From Streptomyces sp. NBRC 110611 (GTDB lineage Bacteria > Actinomycetota > Actinomycetes > Streptomycetales > Streptomycetaceae), in the NCBI RefSeq assembly GCF_001590865.1, contig NZ_BBUY01000019.1, positions 52,735-116,545 on the forward strand: a DNA stretch of 63,811 bases, read 5' to 3'. The position numbers were made by a program, and so were the translations under genes. Of this stretch, positions 55,495-63,811 are shown one piece after another. How positions within the stretch are numbered: position 1 is the first letter of the stretch; each line of letters begins with the position of its first letter. The notes under the pieces are model-generated. The model did no database searches. It saw only the letters and a list, made by a program, of their open reading frames with translations, and was not told where the DNA came from.

Positions 55495-55803
55495 ATGCTG
55501 CCGCCCGAACCGCCGCCGCTGCCCTCGCTGACCCGCGCCGAGGGCCGGCTGATCGACTGCTACCTGGAGGTGGTCGACCTGCTGGGCCGGATCAACCCGG
55601 CGCGCGGTGGCCACACCTACAGCGGTCTGCGCGCCGCCCAGGCGCTGGTCGGCAGGGCCACCGCACTGCGCGACGCGCTGGCGCTGATGCACGACCGGGG
55701 TGAGCACGAGTTCCACCGGGAGACGCTGGCGCGGGCGCTGCGGGTGCTGGACGGTGAGCGCCGGGCCGGGCTGGTGACGGTACCGCCGGGCAAGGAGAAC
55801 TGA
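55495..55803 (+). CDS. Small protein co-operonic with clpP-like gene
   Basis: 102 aa, helical (RLIDCYLEVVDLLGRINPAR, ALVGRATALRDALALMHDRG, ETLARALRVLDGERRAG). ATG 55495 has GGGGTG eight bases upstream, within the end of the ClpP gene; a GTG at 55486 overlapping the clpP stop is an alternative. Family not recognised. Being co-translated with ClpP it may be an adaptor or subunit of the same complex; inference only. Confidence 0.7.
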   Translation: MLPPEPPPLPSLTRAEGRLIDCYLEVVDLLGRINPARGGHTYSGLRAAQALVGRATALRDALALMHDRGEHEFHRETLARALRVLDGERRAGLVTVPPGKEN

Positions 55804-55822
55804 TCCGGCGCGCGCCTCGGGG

Positions 55823-55854
55823 CCGCCCCCGGACGGCGTAGCGTCCGGGGGCGG
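55823..55854 (+). terminator. Terminator of clpP operon
   Basis: 13-bp perfect stem (CCGCCCCCGGACG and complement), 6-nt loop, 20 bp after the operon's last stop. The remainder of the gap to 56286 holds an AT-rich patch near 55960-56010, probably the promoter of the riboswitch transcript. Confidence 0.8.
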
Positions 55855-56100
55855 GGTGAGGGTGCGTCAATTTGCGCGAGCGGACCGAATTCCCCCGGGC
55901 TTCGATGTTTCGCCCCAGGTCCGGGGGCCGGCGCACCCGGCTCCCGACCGCCCGGAACAGCAAGTATCGCCATTTGGGTCAAATGTTAGCCATCTCACAT
56001 ACGGCATTTCCCGCTCGGAATTCGGTCCGCGGGTGCGTGACGATCCCTTCGACGACAAGACCCCGCCACACGGCGGGGCGGTCCGGACGGGCGCCCAATC

Positions 56101-56272
56101 CCGCCGCCGTACCGGATGCCAGGTCGACGACGTGGACCGGCGGGAGCGGAGGACCCGAGCAGGACGGGGTCCGGGGCCGCACGGCCGTGGGACTCCTCGG
56201 GGTGAAGCCGTACGCATGGCCGGGCATCTTCGCCTGCCCGAACCCGACAGGTCTCCCTTCGCAGGCGGCTGA
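56101..56272 (+). ncRNA. c-di-AMP riboswitch (ydaO/yuaA type)
   Basis: The leader of the NlpC/P60 gene contains the conserved blocks of this class in order: GAGCGGAGGACCCGA (near 56144), GGGGTGAAGCC (near 56198), GCCCGAACCCGACAGG (near 56236-56251), and CGCAGGCGGC (near 56260) able to pair with GCCGCC at the 5' end (P1). In Streptomyces these RNAs control wall hydrolases and turn expression off when c-di-AMP is high. Edges are approximate. Confidence 0.85.
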
Positions 56273-56286
56273 CGAAGGGTTCGCGC

Positions 56287-56760
56287 ATGACCGTGCGCAC
56301 GCATACGCCCCACCTGCTGGCGCGCGCCGGCACCGTCTCCGCTCTGGCACTGGCCACCCTCGGCGGAACCACCCTCGCCCCGGGAACGGCCCCGGACGCC
56401 GAAGCCGCGTCCCTCGCCGTCCGCGCGCTCCGGATCGCGGCCTCCAAGCAGGGCTCCCCCTACGAGTACGGCGCCCAGGGACCGCACTCGTTCGACTGCT
56501 CGGGCCTGACGCTCTACTCGTACAAGCACGCCGGCCGGGACCTGCCGCGCAGTGCCGCCGCGCAGTACGGCCACACCCGGCATGTCCCCGCCCCCGCCCG
56601 GAAGCGCGGCGACCTGGTCTTCTTCTCCTCGGAGAGCGGCATCTACCACGTCGGCATCTACGCCGGTGCGGGCCGGATCTGGCATGCGCCGAAGACCGGC
56701 ACCGTGGTGCGGCTGGACAAGATCTGGAGCGGTGCCGTCCGGTACGGGCGAGTGCGCTGA
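56287..56760 (+). CDS. Secreted NlpC/P60 cell-wall endopeptidase
   Basis: 157 aa. Signal peptide about 1-41 (APDAEAAS). One NlpC/P60 domain: FDCSGLTLYSYK with catalytic Cys, YHVGIYAG with His, and WHAPKTG with the third residue. It cleaves stem peptides of peptidoglycan. No additional binding domain. It lies 14 bp after the c-di-AMP riboswitch, so control is almost certainly by that RNA. Confidence 0.94.
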   Translation: MTVRTHTPHLLARAGTVSALALATLGGTTLAPGTAPDAEAASLAVRALRIAASKQGSPYEYGAQGPHSFDCSGLTLYSYKHAGRDLPRSAAAQYGHTRHVPAPARKRGDLVFFSSESGIYHVGIYAGAGRIWHAPKTGTVVRLDKIWSGAVRYGRVR

Positions 56761-56791
56761 GCCGCGGCGGGAGCCTCGTGCCCGTCCCCCC

Positions 56792-57457
56792 TCAGGCGAG
56801 GACCACCTCGACGAGCAGGATGCCGCCCAGGGCGGTGAGCAGGAAGCCGGTGGCGGCCTCCAGGGCCCGGGACACCTTCGGGCGGCGCAGCCAGCCGCCC
56901 AGCCGGTCGACGAGGAGCGCGACGGCGGGGAACCACACCAGTGCCATCACCACGATCATGGTGGCGAGCAGCAGCGTCCGGGGCAGCGCGGGCTGGTCCG
57001 CCGGGACGAACTGCGGCAGCAGGCTGAGGAAGAGCACGGGGGCCTTGGGGTTGAGCGCATTGGTCAGAAAGCCCTGGCGCAGGCCCTGTGCGGTGCCGAG
57101 CCGGGCCGCCGGTCCGGCGCCGTCGGGGGCGGCGTCCGGTCCGGTCGCGTGCTCCCCGCCGGCGGCCGCCGGACGGCGGCGGAGGGCGAGCAGCGCGCGC
57201 CCGCCCAGATAGAGCAGGTAGGCGCCGCCGAGGAGCTGGACGGCGCCGAACAGTGCGGGCACGGCAACCAGCACCGCCGCCAGCCCGGCCACCGCGAGCG
57301 CGGTGTGCACCAGGAGTCCGCCCGCGACTCCGATGGCGGTCGCCACCCCCGCCCGGCGCGAGTCGAGGGCGTTGCGCACCACGACCGCGAAGTCCGCGCC
57401 CGGCAGGGCGATCATGCCCGCGGCGACTCCGGTGAAGGCGATCAGCTGTCCGTCCAT
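56792..57457 (-). CDS. LysE/RhtB-family exporter
   Basis: 221 aa with six helices. GVAAGMIALPGADFAVVVRN at the start and GFLTNALNPKAPVLFLSLLP in the middle are the LysE/RhtB signatures. Exports amino acids or related metabolites. Divergent from a LysR regulator 71 bp away, which likely controls it. Confidence 0.93.
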   Translation of the reverse strand: MDGQLIAFTGVAAGMIALPGADFAVVVRNALDSRRAGVATAIGVAGGLLVHTALAVAGLAAVLVAVPALFGAVQLLGGAYLLYLGGRALLALRRRPAAAGGEHATGPDAAPDGAGPAARLGTAQGLRQGFLTNALNPKAPVLFLSLLPQFVPADQPALPRTLLLATMIVVMALVWFPAVALLVDRLGGWLRRPKVSRALEAATGFLLTALGGILLVEVVLA

Positions 57458-57528
57458 GAGGAAAGCATCGCTGGTCAGAGCCTTTAATGGGTATTGACAT
57501 TGTTCTTCGGGGGGCTGAAGAGGTTGTG

Positions 57529-58446
57529 ATGTACGACCCCACTCGACTGGCCGCTCTGGTGGCGGTGGCGGAGGCCGGTTCGATCACCCGGGCGGCCGCC
57601 CGGCTGGGCTACACCCCGCCCGCGCTCTCCCAGCAGCTCGCCAAGCTGGAGCGGGAGGCCGGGGCGGCGCTGCTGGTACGCCACCACCGCGGGACCCGGC
57701 TGACGGCGGCCGGTGAGCTGCTGCTCGTACGGGCCCGGCGGGTGCTCGGCGAACTGGAGCAGGCGCGGCACGAGCTGGCCCGGCTCGCGGGGCTCTCCGG
57801 CGGCGTGCTGCGGGTCGGCACGTTCGTCACGGCCGGTACGCATCTGCTGCCGCCCGCGCTGAGCGCGTTCCGCCGCGCCCACCCCGATGTGGAGCTGAGC
57901 GTGACGGAGTACGTACCGCCGGAGGAGACCGAGGCGATGGCGCTGGGCGAGGTCGATCTGGCCCTGACGCATGAGTATGTGCCCGGTGAGCCGATGGCGG
58001 TCCCGGACGGGCTGGCTCTGGAGCCCTTGCTGACCGAGGAGTTGGTACTGGTCACCGCGCCCGGCCATGCCCTGTCGGCGGGGTCCGGACGGCTGCCGCT
58101 GGCCGGGCTCGCCGGTCACCCGCTGGTCAGCATGGCCCCGGCGAACCCCAACCGGCGCGGGGTCGAGGCGGTACTGGCCGCCGCCGGGGCGAGCGTGGCG
58201 GTGCGGTGTGAGTCGCCCGGCTATGAGGTGGTGTGCGCGCTGGTGAGCGCCGGGCTCGGGGTGGCGGTGGTCCCCGAGATGATGGCGGAGGGATCGGTGA
58301 CCCCGCTGGGGATGCGGCGGCTGGACCCACCGGAGCTGCTCCGGCGGATCTCGGTGGTCCACCGTCCCGGTGGCGGCAGCCCGGCCGCGGACACCCTGCG
58401 CGCCCTGCTGCGCGGCGCGTTCGCCCGCCACGCCGCCGCGCCGTGA
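57529..58446 (+). CDS. LysR-family transcriptional regulator
   Basis: 305 aa. Winged helix about 1-60 (LAALVAVAEAGSITRAAARL, ALSQQLAKLEREAGAALL), then a periplasmic-binding-type effector domain. GAAGAGG precedes ATG 57529; a start at 57487 is less likely. Probably senses a substrate of the divergent LysE exporter. Confidence 0.92.
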   Translation: MYDPTRLAALVAVAEAGSITRAAARLGYTPPALSQQLAKLEREAGAALLVRHHRGTRLTAAGELLLVRARRVLGELEQARHELARLAGLSGGVLRVGTFVTAGTHLLPPALSAFRRAHPDVELSVTEYVPPEETEAMALGEVDLALTHEYVPGEPMAVPDGLALEPLLTEELVLVTAPGHALSAGSGRLPLAGLAGHPLVSMAPANPNRRGVEAVLAAAGASVAVRCESPGYEVVCALVSAGLGVAVVPEMMAEGSVTPLGMRRLDPPELLRRISVVHRPGGGSPAADTLRALLRGAFARHAAAP

Positions 58447-58468
58447 CGCGCCCCGGCGGCGGGAGACC

Positions 58469-58498
58469 CCGGAAGATCCACGCCCGGAAGATCCACGC
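58469..58498. repeat. Perfect 15-bp tandem duplication
   Basis: CCGGAAGATCCACGC twice without a gap, 22 bp after the LysR gene's stop. Confidence 0.95.
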
Positions 58499-58529
58499 AG
58501 CGAAAGGTTCCTGCACCCGTGACAAGGCC

Positions 58530-58958
58530 TCAGGGAACCGTGACCTTCCACGGCATCGTGATCCAGACGGTCTTGCCGCCGACGGCGGTGGGGACGACCG
58601 AGAGGCGGCCGCCGGCCTCCGCCGCGAGGAACCGGACGATGGTCATCCCCCGGCCGTTGTCCTGCTGCACCGCGGCGGGCAGCCGGCGCGGCCGCCGCGG
58701 ATGGCTGTCGGTGACCCCGACCCGCAGCACCTCGTCGCGCTCGAGCCGCAGCTCGACGGTGAACGTCGGGGACTGGCCGAAGGTGTGCTGAACGGCGTTG
58801 GTCGCGAGTTCGGAGACGATCAGGCGGATGGAGTCGGCGGTGTCGGAGCCGGCCGGCATGCCCCATTCGGCGAGCACCGTCAGGGCGTGTCTGCGGGCGA
58901 GGAGTACCGAGGCCGGAGCGCTCGGCAGTGTGAGTGAGGATTCCTGGTGGTCTGCCAT
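58530..58958 (-). CDS. RsbW-like anti-sigma ATPase (HATPase_c)
   Basis: 142 aa single HATPase_c domain: IRLIVSELATNAVQHTFG (N box) and QQDNGRGMTIVRFLAAEAGG (G box). Short ATPases of this kind in Streptomyces act as serine kinases of anti-sigma antagonists or bind sigma factors. Start 58958 chosen at MADHQESSLTL; an upstream start at 59036 is possible. No phosphatase or sigma gene is adjacent, though three SpoIIE phosphatases lie earlier in the window. Confidence 0.88.
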   Translation of the reverse strand: MADHQESSLTLPSAPASVLLARRHALTVLAEWGMPAGSDTADSIRLIVSELATNAVQHTFGQSPTFTVELRLERDEVLRVGVTDSHPRRPRRLPAAVQQDNGRGMTIVRFLAAEAGGRLSVVPTAVGGKTVWITMPWKVTVP

Positions 58959-59216
58959 CGCGAAGCCGTCCCTTTCCCACCGAGGCCCGGCTCCGGTCCT
59001 GACCTGGGGAGCCGGGATGCCGCTCGGAATGCCCATTCGGCCTCGGACTTCTGCTGTGCGTCAGACTGCCACCCATGCTGCCGGTGTGATGCCGGATCCA
59101 CCAACATATCCAGATATCTATCGCCCGATGCGGTGAACTCTGCTACGCGAGACCGGATTTGGGACGAACGGGACCCGGCTGCGCCCCGGTGGTGCCCCGG
59201 CGCACGCCCTGCCGCG

Positions 59217-60464
59217 TCAGCCCGTCGGCGCGGTGGCCGTGATCGTCCCGACCGCCCGGTCGAGCTGGCCGGCCGTCAGATCCGCACGGGCGGTGAGCCG
59301 CAGCCGGGAGATCCCGTCGGGTACCGACGGCGGCCGGAAGCAGCCGACCGCGAGCCCCGCGGCACGGCAGTCGGCGGCCCAGCGGACCGCGGCGTCCGGC
59401 GACGGAGCGCGCACCGAGACCACCGCGGCATCCGGCCGGGCCGCCGTCAGGCCCGCCGCGGTGAGCCGGGCGTGCAGTGCCCGGGCGTTCCGTCCGGCGC
59501 CGGCGGCGCGCCCCGGTTCCCGGCCGAGCAGCCGGAGCGCGGCGAGCGCGCCGCCGGCCGCCGCCGGCGCGAGGCCGGTGTCGAAGATGAACGACCGGGC
59601 GGTGTTGACCAGGTGCTCGATGACCCGGGCCGGGCCGAGCACCGCACCGCCCTGGGAGCCCAGCGACTTGGAGAGCGTCACGGTGGCCACCACATCGCCG
59701 TCACCGGCCAGTCCGGCCGCCCACGGCGCACCCCGGCCCCCCTCGCCCAGCACGCCCAGGCCGTGGGCGTCGTCGACGAGCAGCGCGGCGCCCCGCGCCC
59801 GGCAGGCCGCGGCCAGGGCCGGCAGCGGCGCCGCGTCACCGTCGACCGAGAACACCGAGTCGGTGATCACCAGCGCCCGGCCCTCGTGGCCGGTCAGCGC
59901 GGCGCGCACGGCCTCCGGGTCGGCGTGCGGCGCGATCCGGGTCCGGGCCCGGGAGAGCCGGCAGCCGTCGATGAGGGAGGCGTGGTTGCCGGCGTCGGAG
60001 ACCACCAGGGTGCCGGGTGCGGTGAGCGCGGTGACCGCGGCGAGGTTCGCGGCATAGCCGGACGACAGCACCAGAGCGGCCTCGAAGCCGCAGAACGCGG
60101 CGAGTTCCTCCTCCAGCCGGGCGTGCAGCTCGGTGCTGCCGGTGACCAGGCGGGAGCCGGTGGCCCCGGCGCCCCAGCGGTGTGCGGCCTCGGCGGCACC
60201 ATGGGTGACCTCGGGGTGCCGGGCCAGTCCGAGGTAGTCGTTCCCGGCCAGGTCGAGCAGCGGGGAGTCGGCGGGCCGCGGCCGCAGCGTGCGGACGAAC
60301 CCGGCCCGTTGGCGCTCCGCGCGCACCACATCCATCCAGTCGAAGACCCCGCCGTACGTCCGCGGAGCGGGCGGCGCGTCGTACGGCCGCGGGGACGGCA
60401 GGGCGTCGTACGGCCCGGCCGGCGGGGCGTCGCGGAGCAGCGGCGGGGCGGGGTCCTGCGGCAT
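59217..60464 (-). CDS. bioF: 8-amino-7-oxononanoate synthase
   Basis: 415 aa PLP enzyme joining pimeloyl thioester and alanine in biotin synthesis. NDYLGLARHPEVT, GATGSRLVTGST, VDDAHGLGVLG and the PLP lysine in TLSKSLGSQGG are all present. The first 40 residues are Pro-rich and variable. GAAGGA precedes ATG 60464. Divergent from bioB. Confidence 0.95.
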   Translation of the reverse strand: MPQDPAPPLLRDAPPAGPYDALPSPRPYDAPPAPRTYGGVFDWMDVVRAERQRAGFVRTLRPRPADSPLLDLAGNDYLGLARHPEVTHGAAEAAHRWGAGATGSRLVTGSTELHARLEEELAAFCGFEAALVLSSGYAANLAAVTALTAPGTLVVSDAGNHASLIDGCRLSRARTRIAPHADPEAVRAALTGHEGRALVITDSVFSVDGDAAPLPALAAACRARGAALLVDDAHGLGVLGEGGRGAPWAAGLAGDGDVVATVTLSKSLGSQGGAVLGPARVIEHLVNTARSFIFDTGLAPAAAGGALAALRLLGREPGRAAGAGRNARALHARLTAAGLTAARPDAAVVSVRAPSPDAAVRWAADCRAAGLAVGCFRPPSVPDGISRLRLTARADLTAGQLDRAVGTITATAPTG

Positions 60465-60535
60465 CGGCGTCCTTCGTCTTTCGGCCTCGATTGTGGGCTG
60501 TCGATAGACGTTAGCGGTCGTTCCGCCCACTCACG

Positions 60536-60553
60536 GTGTGGCGATACCCACAC
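60536..60553. promoter_or_regulatory. Palindrome between bioF and bioB
   Basis: GTGTGG-cgatac-CCACAC in the 157-bp divergent gap. Candidate operator for shared control of the biotin genes. It does not match the BioQ or BirA boxes I know. Confidence 0.45.
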
Positions 60554-60621
60554 GCCGCTGTCCGGTCGTTGTAGGAATCCTCCTTGGACAGGGAGAGGTC
60601 ACCTGGGCCAGGATCATCGCC

Positions 60622-61758
60622 ATGGACCTGCTGAACACGTTGGTGGACAAGGGACTACGGCGCGAGTCGCCGACCCGCGAAGAGGCACTGGCCGTACTGG
60701 CGACGTCCGATGACGAACTGCTCGACGTCGTCGCCGCGGCCGGGAAGGTGCGCCGCCAGTGGTTCGGGCGGCGGGTCAAGCTCAACTACCTCGTCAACCT
60801 CAAGTCGGGCCTGTGCCCCGAGGACTGCTCGTACTGCTCCCAGCGGCTGGGCTCGAAGGCCGGGATCCTCAAGTACACCTGGCTGAAGCCCGATGAGGCC
60901 TCCCGGGCGGCCGCCGCCGGGGTGGCCGGCGGCGCCAAGCGGGTCTGCCTGGTGGCCAGTGGCCGCGGCCCCACCGACAAGGACGTGGACCGGGTCTCGG
61001 AGACCATCTCCGCCATCAAGGAGCAGAACGAGGGCGTCGAGGTGTGTGCCTGCCTGGGGCTGCTCTCGGACGGCCAGGCCGAGCGGCTGCGCGCGGCGGG
61101 CGCCGACGCGTACAACCACAACCTCAACACCTCGGAAGCCACCTACGGCGACATCTGCACCACGCACGACTTCTCCGACCGGGTCTCCACCGTCCAGCAG
61201 GCCCAGGCGGCCGGGATGTCTGCCTGCTCCGGCCTGATCGCCGGGATGGGCGAGACCGACGCCGACCTCGTGGACGTGGTCTTCGCACTGCGCGAACTGG
61301 ACCCCGACTCCGTCCCCGTGAACTTCCTCATCCCCTTCGAGGGCACCCCGCTCGCCGAGGAGTGGAACCTCACCCCGCAGCGCGCGCTGCGCATCCTGGC
61401 GATGGTCCGTTTCGTCTGCCCGGACATCGAGGTACGGCTGGCCGGCGGCCGCGAGGTCCATCTGCGCAGCCTGCAGCCGCTCGCCCTGCACCTGGCCAAT
61501 TCGATCTTCCTCGGCGACTATCTGACCAGCGAGGGCCAGGCCGGCCAGGACGACCTGGCGATGCTCGCGGACGCCGGCTTCGAGGTCGAGGACCCGGGCA
61601 CCACGACCCTGCCCGCACACCGCCGCCCCGGCTGCGGCGGAGCGGACGCCGAGGCCGCCCCCGCCGGACCGGCCGCCGCCCCGTCCGAGGAGGCCCGCCG
61701 CGACCTGGTCGCCGTACGCCGCCGCGGTGCCGGTACCGACCTCCCGCCCAATGCCTGA
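60622..61758 (+). CDS. bioB: Biotin synthase
   Basis: 378 aa radical-SAM enzyme inserting sulfur into dethiobiotin. CPEDCSYC binds the 4Fe-4S cluster; YNHNLNTSEATYGDI and the VRLAGGREVHLR motif are typical. An Ala/Gly/Pro-rich C-terminal tail of about 50 residues is longer than in E. coli. AGGAT precedes ATG 60622. Confidence 0.97.
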   Translation: MDLLNTLVDKGLRRESPTREEALAVLATSDDELLDVVAAAGKVRRQWFGRRVKLNYLVNLKSGLCPEDCSYCSQRLGSKAGILKYTWLKPDEASRAAAAGVAGGAKRVCLVASGRGPTDKDVDRVSETISAIKEQNEGVEVCACLGLLSDGQAERLRAAGADAYNHNLNTSEATYGDICTTHDFSDRVSTVQQAQAAGMSACSGLIAGMGETDADLVDVVFALRELDPDSVPVNFLIPFEGTPLAEEWNLTPQRALRILAMVRFVCPDIEVRLAGGREVHLRSLQPLALHLANSIFLGDYLTSEGQAGQDDLAMLADAGFEVEDPGTTTLPAHRRPGCGGADAEAAPAGPAAAPSEEARRDLVAVRRRGAGTDLPPNA

Positions 61759-63064
61759 GCCGCTCGGTCCGGCAACCGCTCGCGAACTGCTGGCGCTCGA
61801 CCGGCAGCACGTCTGGCATCCGTATGGGCCGATGCCCGGCACGGCCGCCCCGCTGCTGGTCGAGTCGGCCTCCGGGGTCCGGCTGCGGCTGGCCGAACCG
61901 GCCGAGGGCCGGGACGAGTTGGTGGACGGTATGTCGTCCTGGTGGTCGGCGGTGCACGGCTACAACCACCCGGTGCTCAACGACGCGGCGCGCGGTCAGC
62001 TGGAGCGGATGAGCCATGTGATGTTCGGCGGGCTCACCCACGAGCCCGCCGTCCGCCTGGCCAAACGGCTCGTCGACCTCACCCCCGGACCGCTCCGGCA
62101 CGTCTTCCTCGCCGATTCCGGCTCGGTGTCGGTCGAGGTCGCCGTCAAGATGTGCCTGCAGTACTGGCGCTCGCTCGGAAAACCCGGCAAACAGCGGCTG
62201 CTGACCTGGCGGGGCGGCTACCACGGCGACACCTGGCAGCTGATGTCGGTGTGCGACCCGGACGGCGGGATGCACGAGCTGTGGCAGGGCGTGCTGCCCC
62301 GGCAGATCTTCGCGGACGCCCCGCCGCCCGGTTTCGACGCCCCGACGGACGAGGCGTACGCGGCCCACCTCCGCGAACTGATCGCCCGGCACGCCGGGGA
62401 ACTGGCGGCGGTGATCGTCGAACCGGTGGTCCAGGGCGCCGGCGGCATGTCCTTCCACTCCCCCGCCTACCTCCGGGTGCTGCGGGAAGCGTGCGACACA
62501 CACGGCGTCCTGCTCGTCCTCGACGAGATCGCCACCGGCTTCGGCCGTACGGGGACGCTCTTCGCCGCCGAACACGCCGGTGTGGCGCCCGATGTGATGT
62601 GCGTGGGCAAGGCGCTGACCGGCGGATACCTCACCCTGGCCGCGACGCTGTGCACGTCGGCCGTGGCGGACGGCATCTCCCGCGGCGCGGTACCGGTGCT
62701 GGCGCACGGCCCCACCTTCATGGGCAACCCGCTCGCCACGGCCGTCGCCAACGCCTCGATCGAGCTGCTGCTCTCCCAGGACTGGGCGCGGCAGGTCCGG
62801 CGGATCGAGACCGGCCTGCGCACGGGGCTGGCACCGGCCCGGAGCATCCCGGGGGTACGTGACGTACGGGTGCTGGGGGCGATCGGCGTCGTCCAGCTCG
62901 ACCACGCGGTGGACATGGCCGCCGCGTCCCGGGCGGCGGTCCGGGAGGGCGTATGGCTGCGCCCGTTCCGGGACCTGATCTACACCATGCCGCCGTACGT
63001 CACCGGTGACGACGATGTGGCACGGATCTGCACCGCGGTATGTGCCGCGGCACGCGAAGGCTGA
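61751..63064 (+). CDS. bioA: Adenosylmethionine-8-amino-7-oxononanoate aminotransferase
   Basis: 437 aa PLP aminotransferase. HVWHPYGPM, GMSSWWSAVHGYNHP, FADSGSVSVE-type segment (FLADSGSVSVEVAVKM), VLDEIATGFGRTG and the PLP lysine in CVGKALTGGYL. ATG 61751 overlaps the bioB stop by 8 bases (ATGCCTGA), giving coupled translation. Confidence 0.96.
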   Translation: MPEPLGPATARELLALDRQHVWHPYGPMPGTAAPLLVESASGVRLRLAEPAEGRDELVDGMSSWWSAVHGYNHPVLNDAARGQLERMSHVMFGGLTHEPAVRLAKRLVDLTPGPLRHVFLADSGSVSVEVAVKMCLQYWRSLGKPGKQRLLTWRGGYHGDTWQLMSVCDPDGGMHELWQGVLPRQIFADAPPPGFDAPTDEAYAAHLRELIARHAGELAAVIVEPVVQGAGGMSFHSPAYLRVLREACDTHGVLLVLDEIATGFGRTGTLFAAEHAGVAPDVMCVGKALTGGYLTLAATLCTSAVADGISRGAVPVLAHGPTFMGNPLATAVANASIELLLSQDWARQVRRIETGLRTGLAPARSIPGVRDVRVLGAIGVVQLDHAVDMAAASRAAVREGVWLRPFRDLIYTMPPYVTGDDDVARICTAVCAAAREG

Positions 63065-63078
63065 AGGAGCGCGGCACC

Positions 63079-63753
63079 ATGGCAGTGCTGTTCGTGACGG
63101 GCACCGGCACGGAGGTCGGCAAGACCGTGACCACGGCCGCGATCGCCGCGGCTGCCCTCGCCCGGGGCCGGTCGGTGGCGGTGCTCAAACCGGCCCAGAC
63201 CGGCGTCGCGGCACACGAGCGAGGAGATGCGGCGGAGGTCGAGCGGCTGGCCGGCGCGGTCACCACCGCCGAACTCACCCGCTACCCCGAGCCGTTGGCA
63301 CCCGCGACGGCCGCGCGACGGGCCGGTCTGCCGGCGGTCGGCCCCCAGGAGATCGCCGAGGCGGCCGCCAAGCTGGCCGCCTCGCACGACCTCGTCCTGG
63401 TGGAGGGCGCGGGCGGCCTGCTCGTCCGCCTCGACGCGGACGGCCACACCCTCGCCGACGCCGCCCGGCTGGTGGACGCACCGGTCCTGGTGGTCGCCCC
63501 GGCCGGTCTCGGCACCCTCAACGCCACCGCACTCACCGCACTGGCCCTGCGCGCCCACGGCCTCGACTGCCCCGGCGTGATCATCGGCAGCTGGCCGGCC
63601 GCCCCCGACCTGGCAGCCCACTGCAACCTGGCGGACCTCCCCGACGCCGCCGGCGCCCCCCTCCTCGGCCGGATCCCGGAGGGCGCGGGGGCACTGCGGC
63701 CGGGGGTGTTCCGGGCGCGGGCGCCCCATTGGCATTCCGCTGCGCTTGGCTGA
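63079..63753 (+). CDS. bioD: Dethiobiotin synthetase
   Basis: 224 aa ATPase closing the ureido ring. P-loop GTGTEVGKT, KPAQTG and VEGAGGLLV are conserved. GAAGGAG precedes ATG 63079. Follows bioA by 14 bp, completing bioBAD. The last 58 bases of the window hold no recognised feature. Confidence 0.95.
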   Translation: MAVLFVTGTGTEVGKTVTTAAIAAAALARGRSVAVLKPAQTGVAAHERGDAAEVERLAGAVTTAELTRYPEPLAPATAARRAGLPAVGPQEIAEAAAKLAASHDLVLVEGAGGLLVRLDADGHTLADAARLVDAPVLVVAPAGLGTLNATALTALALRAHGLDCPGVIIGSWPAAPDLAAHCNLADLPDAAGAPLLGRIPEGAGALRPGVFRARAPHWHSAALG

Positions 63754-63811
63754 CCTCCCACGTTGTTGGCTTTCCCGCCGTTGCGCCTGCGGCGGGCTGT
63801 TGCCGCTGCGC

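Noticed and set aside
60465..60621. BioQ or BirA operator in the bioF-bioB gap
   Set aside because: The palindrome present (GTGTGG...CCACAC) does not fit either consensus; listed only as an unassigned palindrome.

Overview
The window is a stretch of actinobacterial chromosome, almost certainly Streptomyces. Base composition is very GC-rich, with G or C at nearly every third codon position. Several families are typical of the genus: a gamma-butyrolactone (AfsA/ScbR) pair, a subtilisin inhibitor, a griseus-type aminopeptidase, an Rpf cell-wall hydrolase, SpoIIE-type phosphatases and an in-frame TTA codon. I see no phage, transposase, CRISPR array, rRNA or tRNA. The genes look like ordinary core or near-core content in short operons.

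Layout. 0-8.4 kb: an ECF-like sigma factor operon, an Rpf/LysM protein, a CBS-pair protein, a zinc-ribbon SDR protein, a DMT-type transporter with a secreted PASTA-like protein, and small proteins. 8.4-23 kb: a signalling-rich part with three SpoIIE/PP2C phosphatases (one with sensor, PAS, GAF and ATPase domains; one PAS-PAS-GAF; one coupled to a MASE1 membrane sensor). Between them lie an APC permease, an AMP-dependent ligase and a divergent LigD-polymerase/ATP-dependent DNA ligase pair. 23-29 kb: orphan acyl-CoA carboxylase epsilon subunit, EfeB/DyP peroxidase, secretory lipase, AraC regulator, DUF4232 lipoprotein. 29-32 kb: a quorum-sensing island (ScbR-like receptor, AfsA-like synthase, SDR reductase) with a candidate autoregulatory element between the divergent genes.

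32-45 kb: glyoxylate carboligase, a secreted repeat protein, an acyl-CoA dehydrogenase with a divergent TetR regulator and two palindromic operators, peptide deformylase, MurT/GatD (lipid II amidation), a CtaG-like protein, a subtilisin inhibitor, a PlsC acyltransferase and a secreted tripeptidyl-aminopeptidase-like hydrolase. 45.7-48.1 kb: a four-gene operon of three roadblock-type proteins and a DUF4388-like protein, with no GTPase or kinase, one gene carrying a TTA codon. 48.1-52.9 kb: the urease operon ureABCFGD, in which ureC is frameshifted by a 7-bp tandem duplication. 53-64 kb: secreted aminopeptidase, a Phd/YefM antitoxin divergent from an unusual ClpP, an NlpC/P60 hydrolase behind a c-di-AMP riboswitch, LysE/LysR, an anti-sigma-type ATPase, and the biotin genes bioF and bioBAD.

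How parts fit together. Wall growth and resuscitation functions recur (Rpf, NlpC/P60 with c-di-AMP control, MurT/GatD). Secreted proteolysis and its inhibitor sit close together. Partner-switch phosphatases, the butyrolactone island, the bldA-type TTA codon and the roadblock operon all point to regulation of development and secondary metabolism. The strongest leads are the roadblock operon, the antitoxin/ClpP divergon with a ClpP whose catalytic histidine reads arginine, and the frameshifted ureC. All calls come from reading the sequence only; no database search was run.
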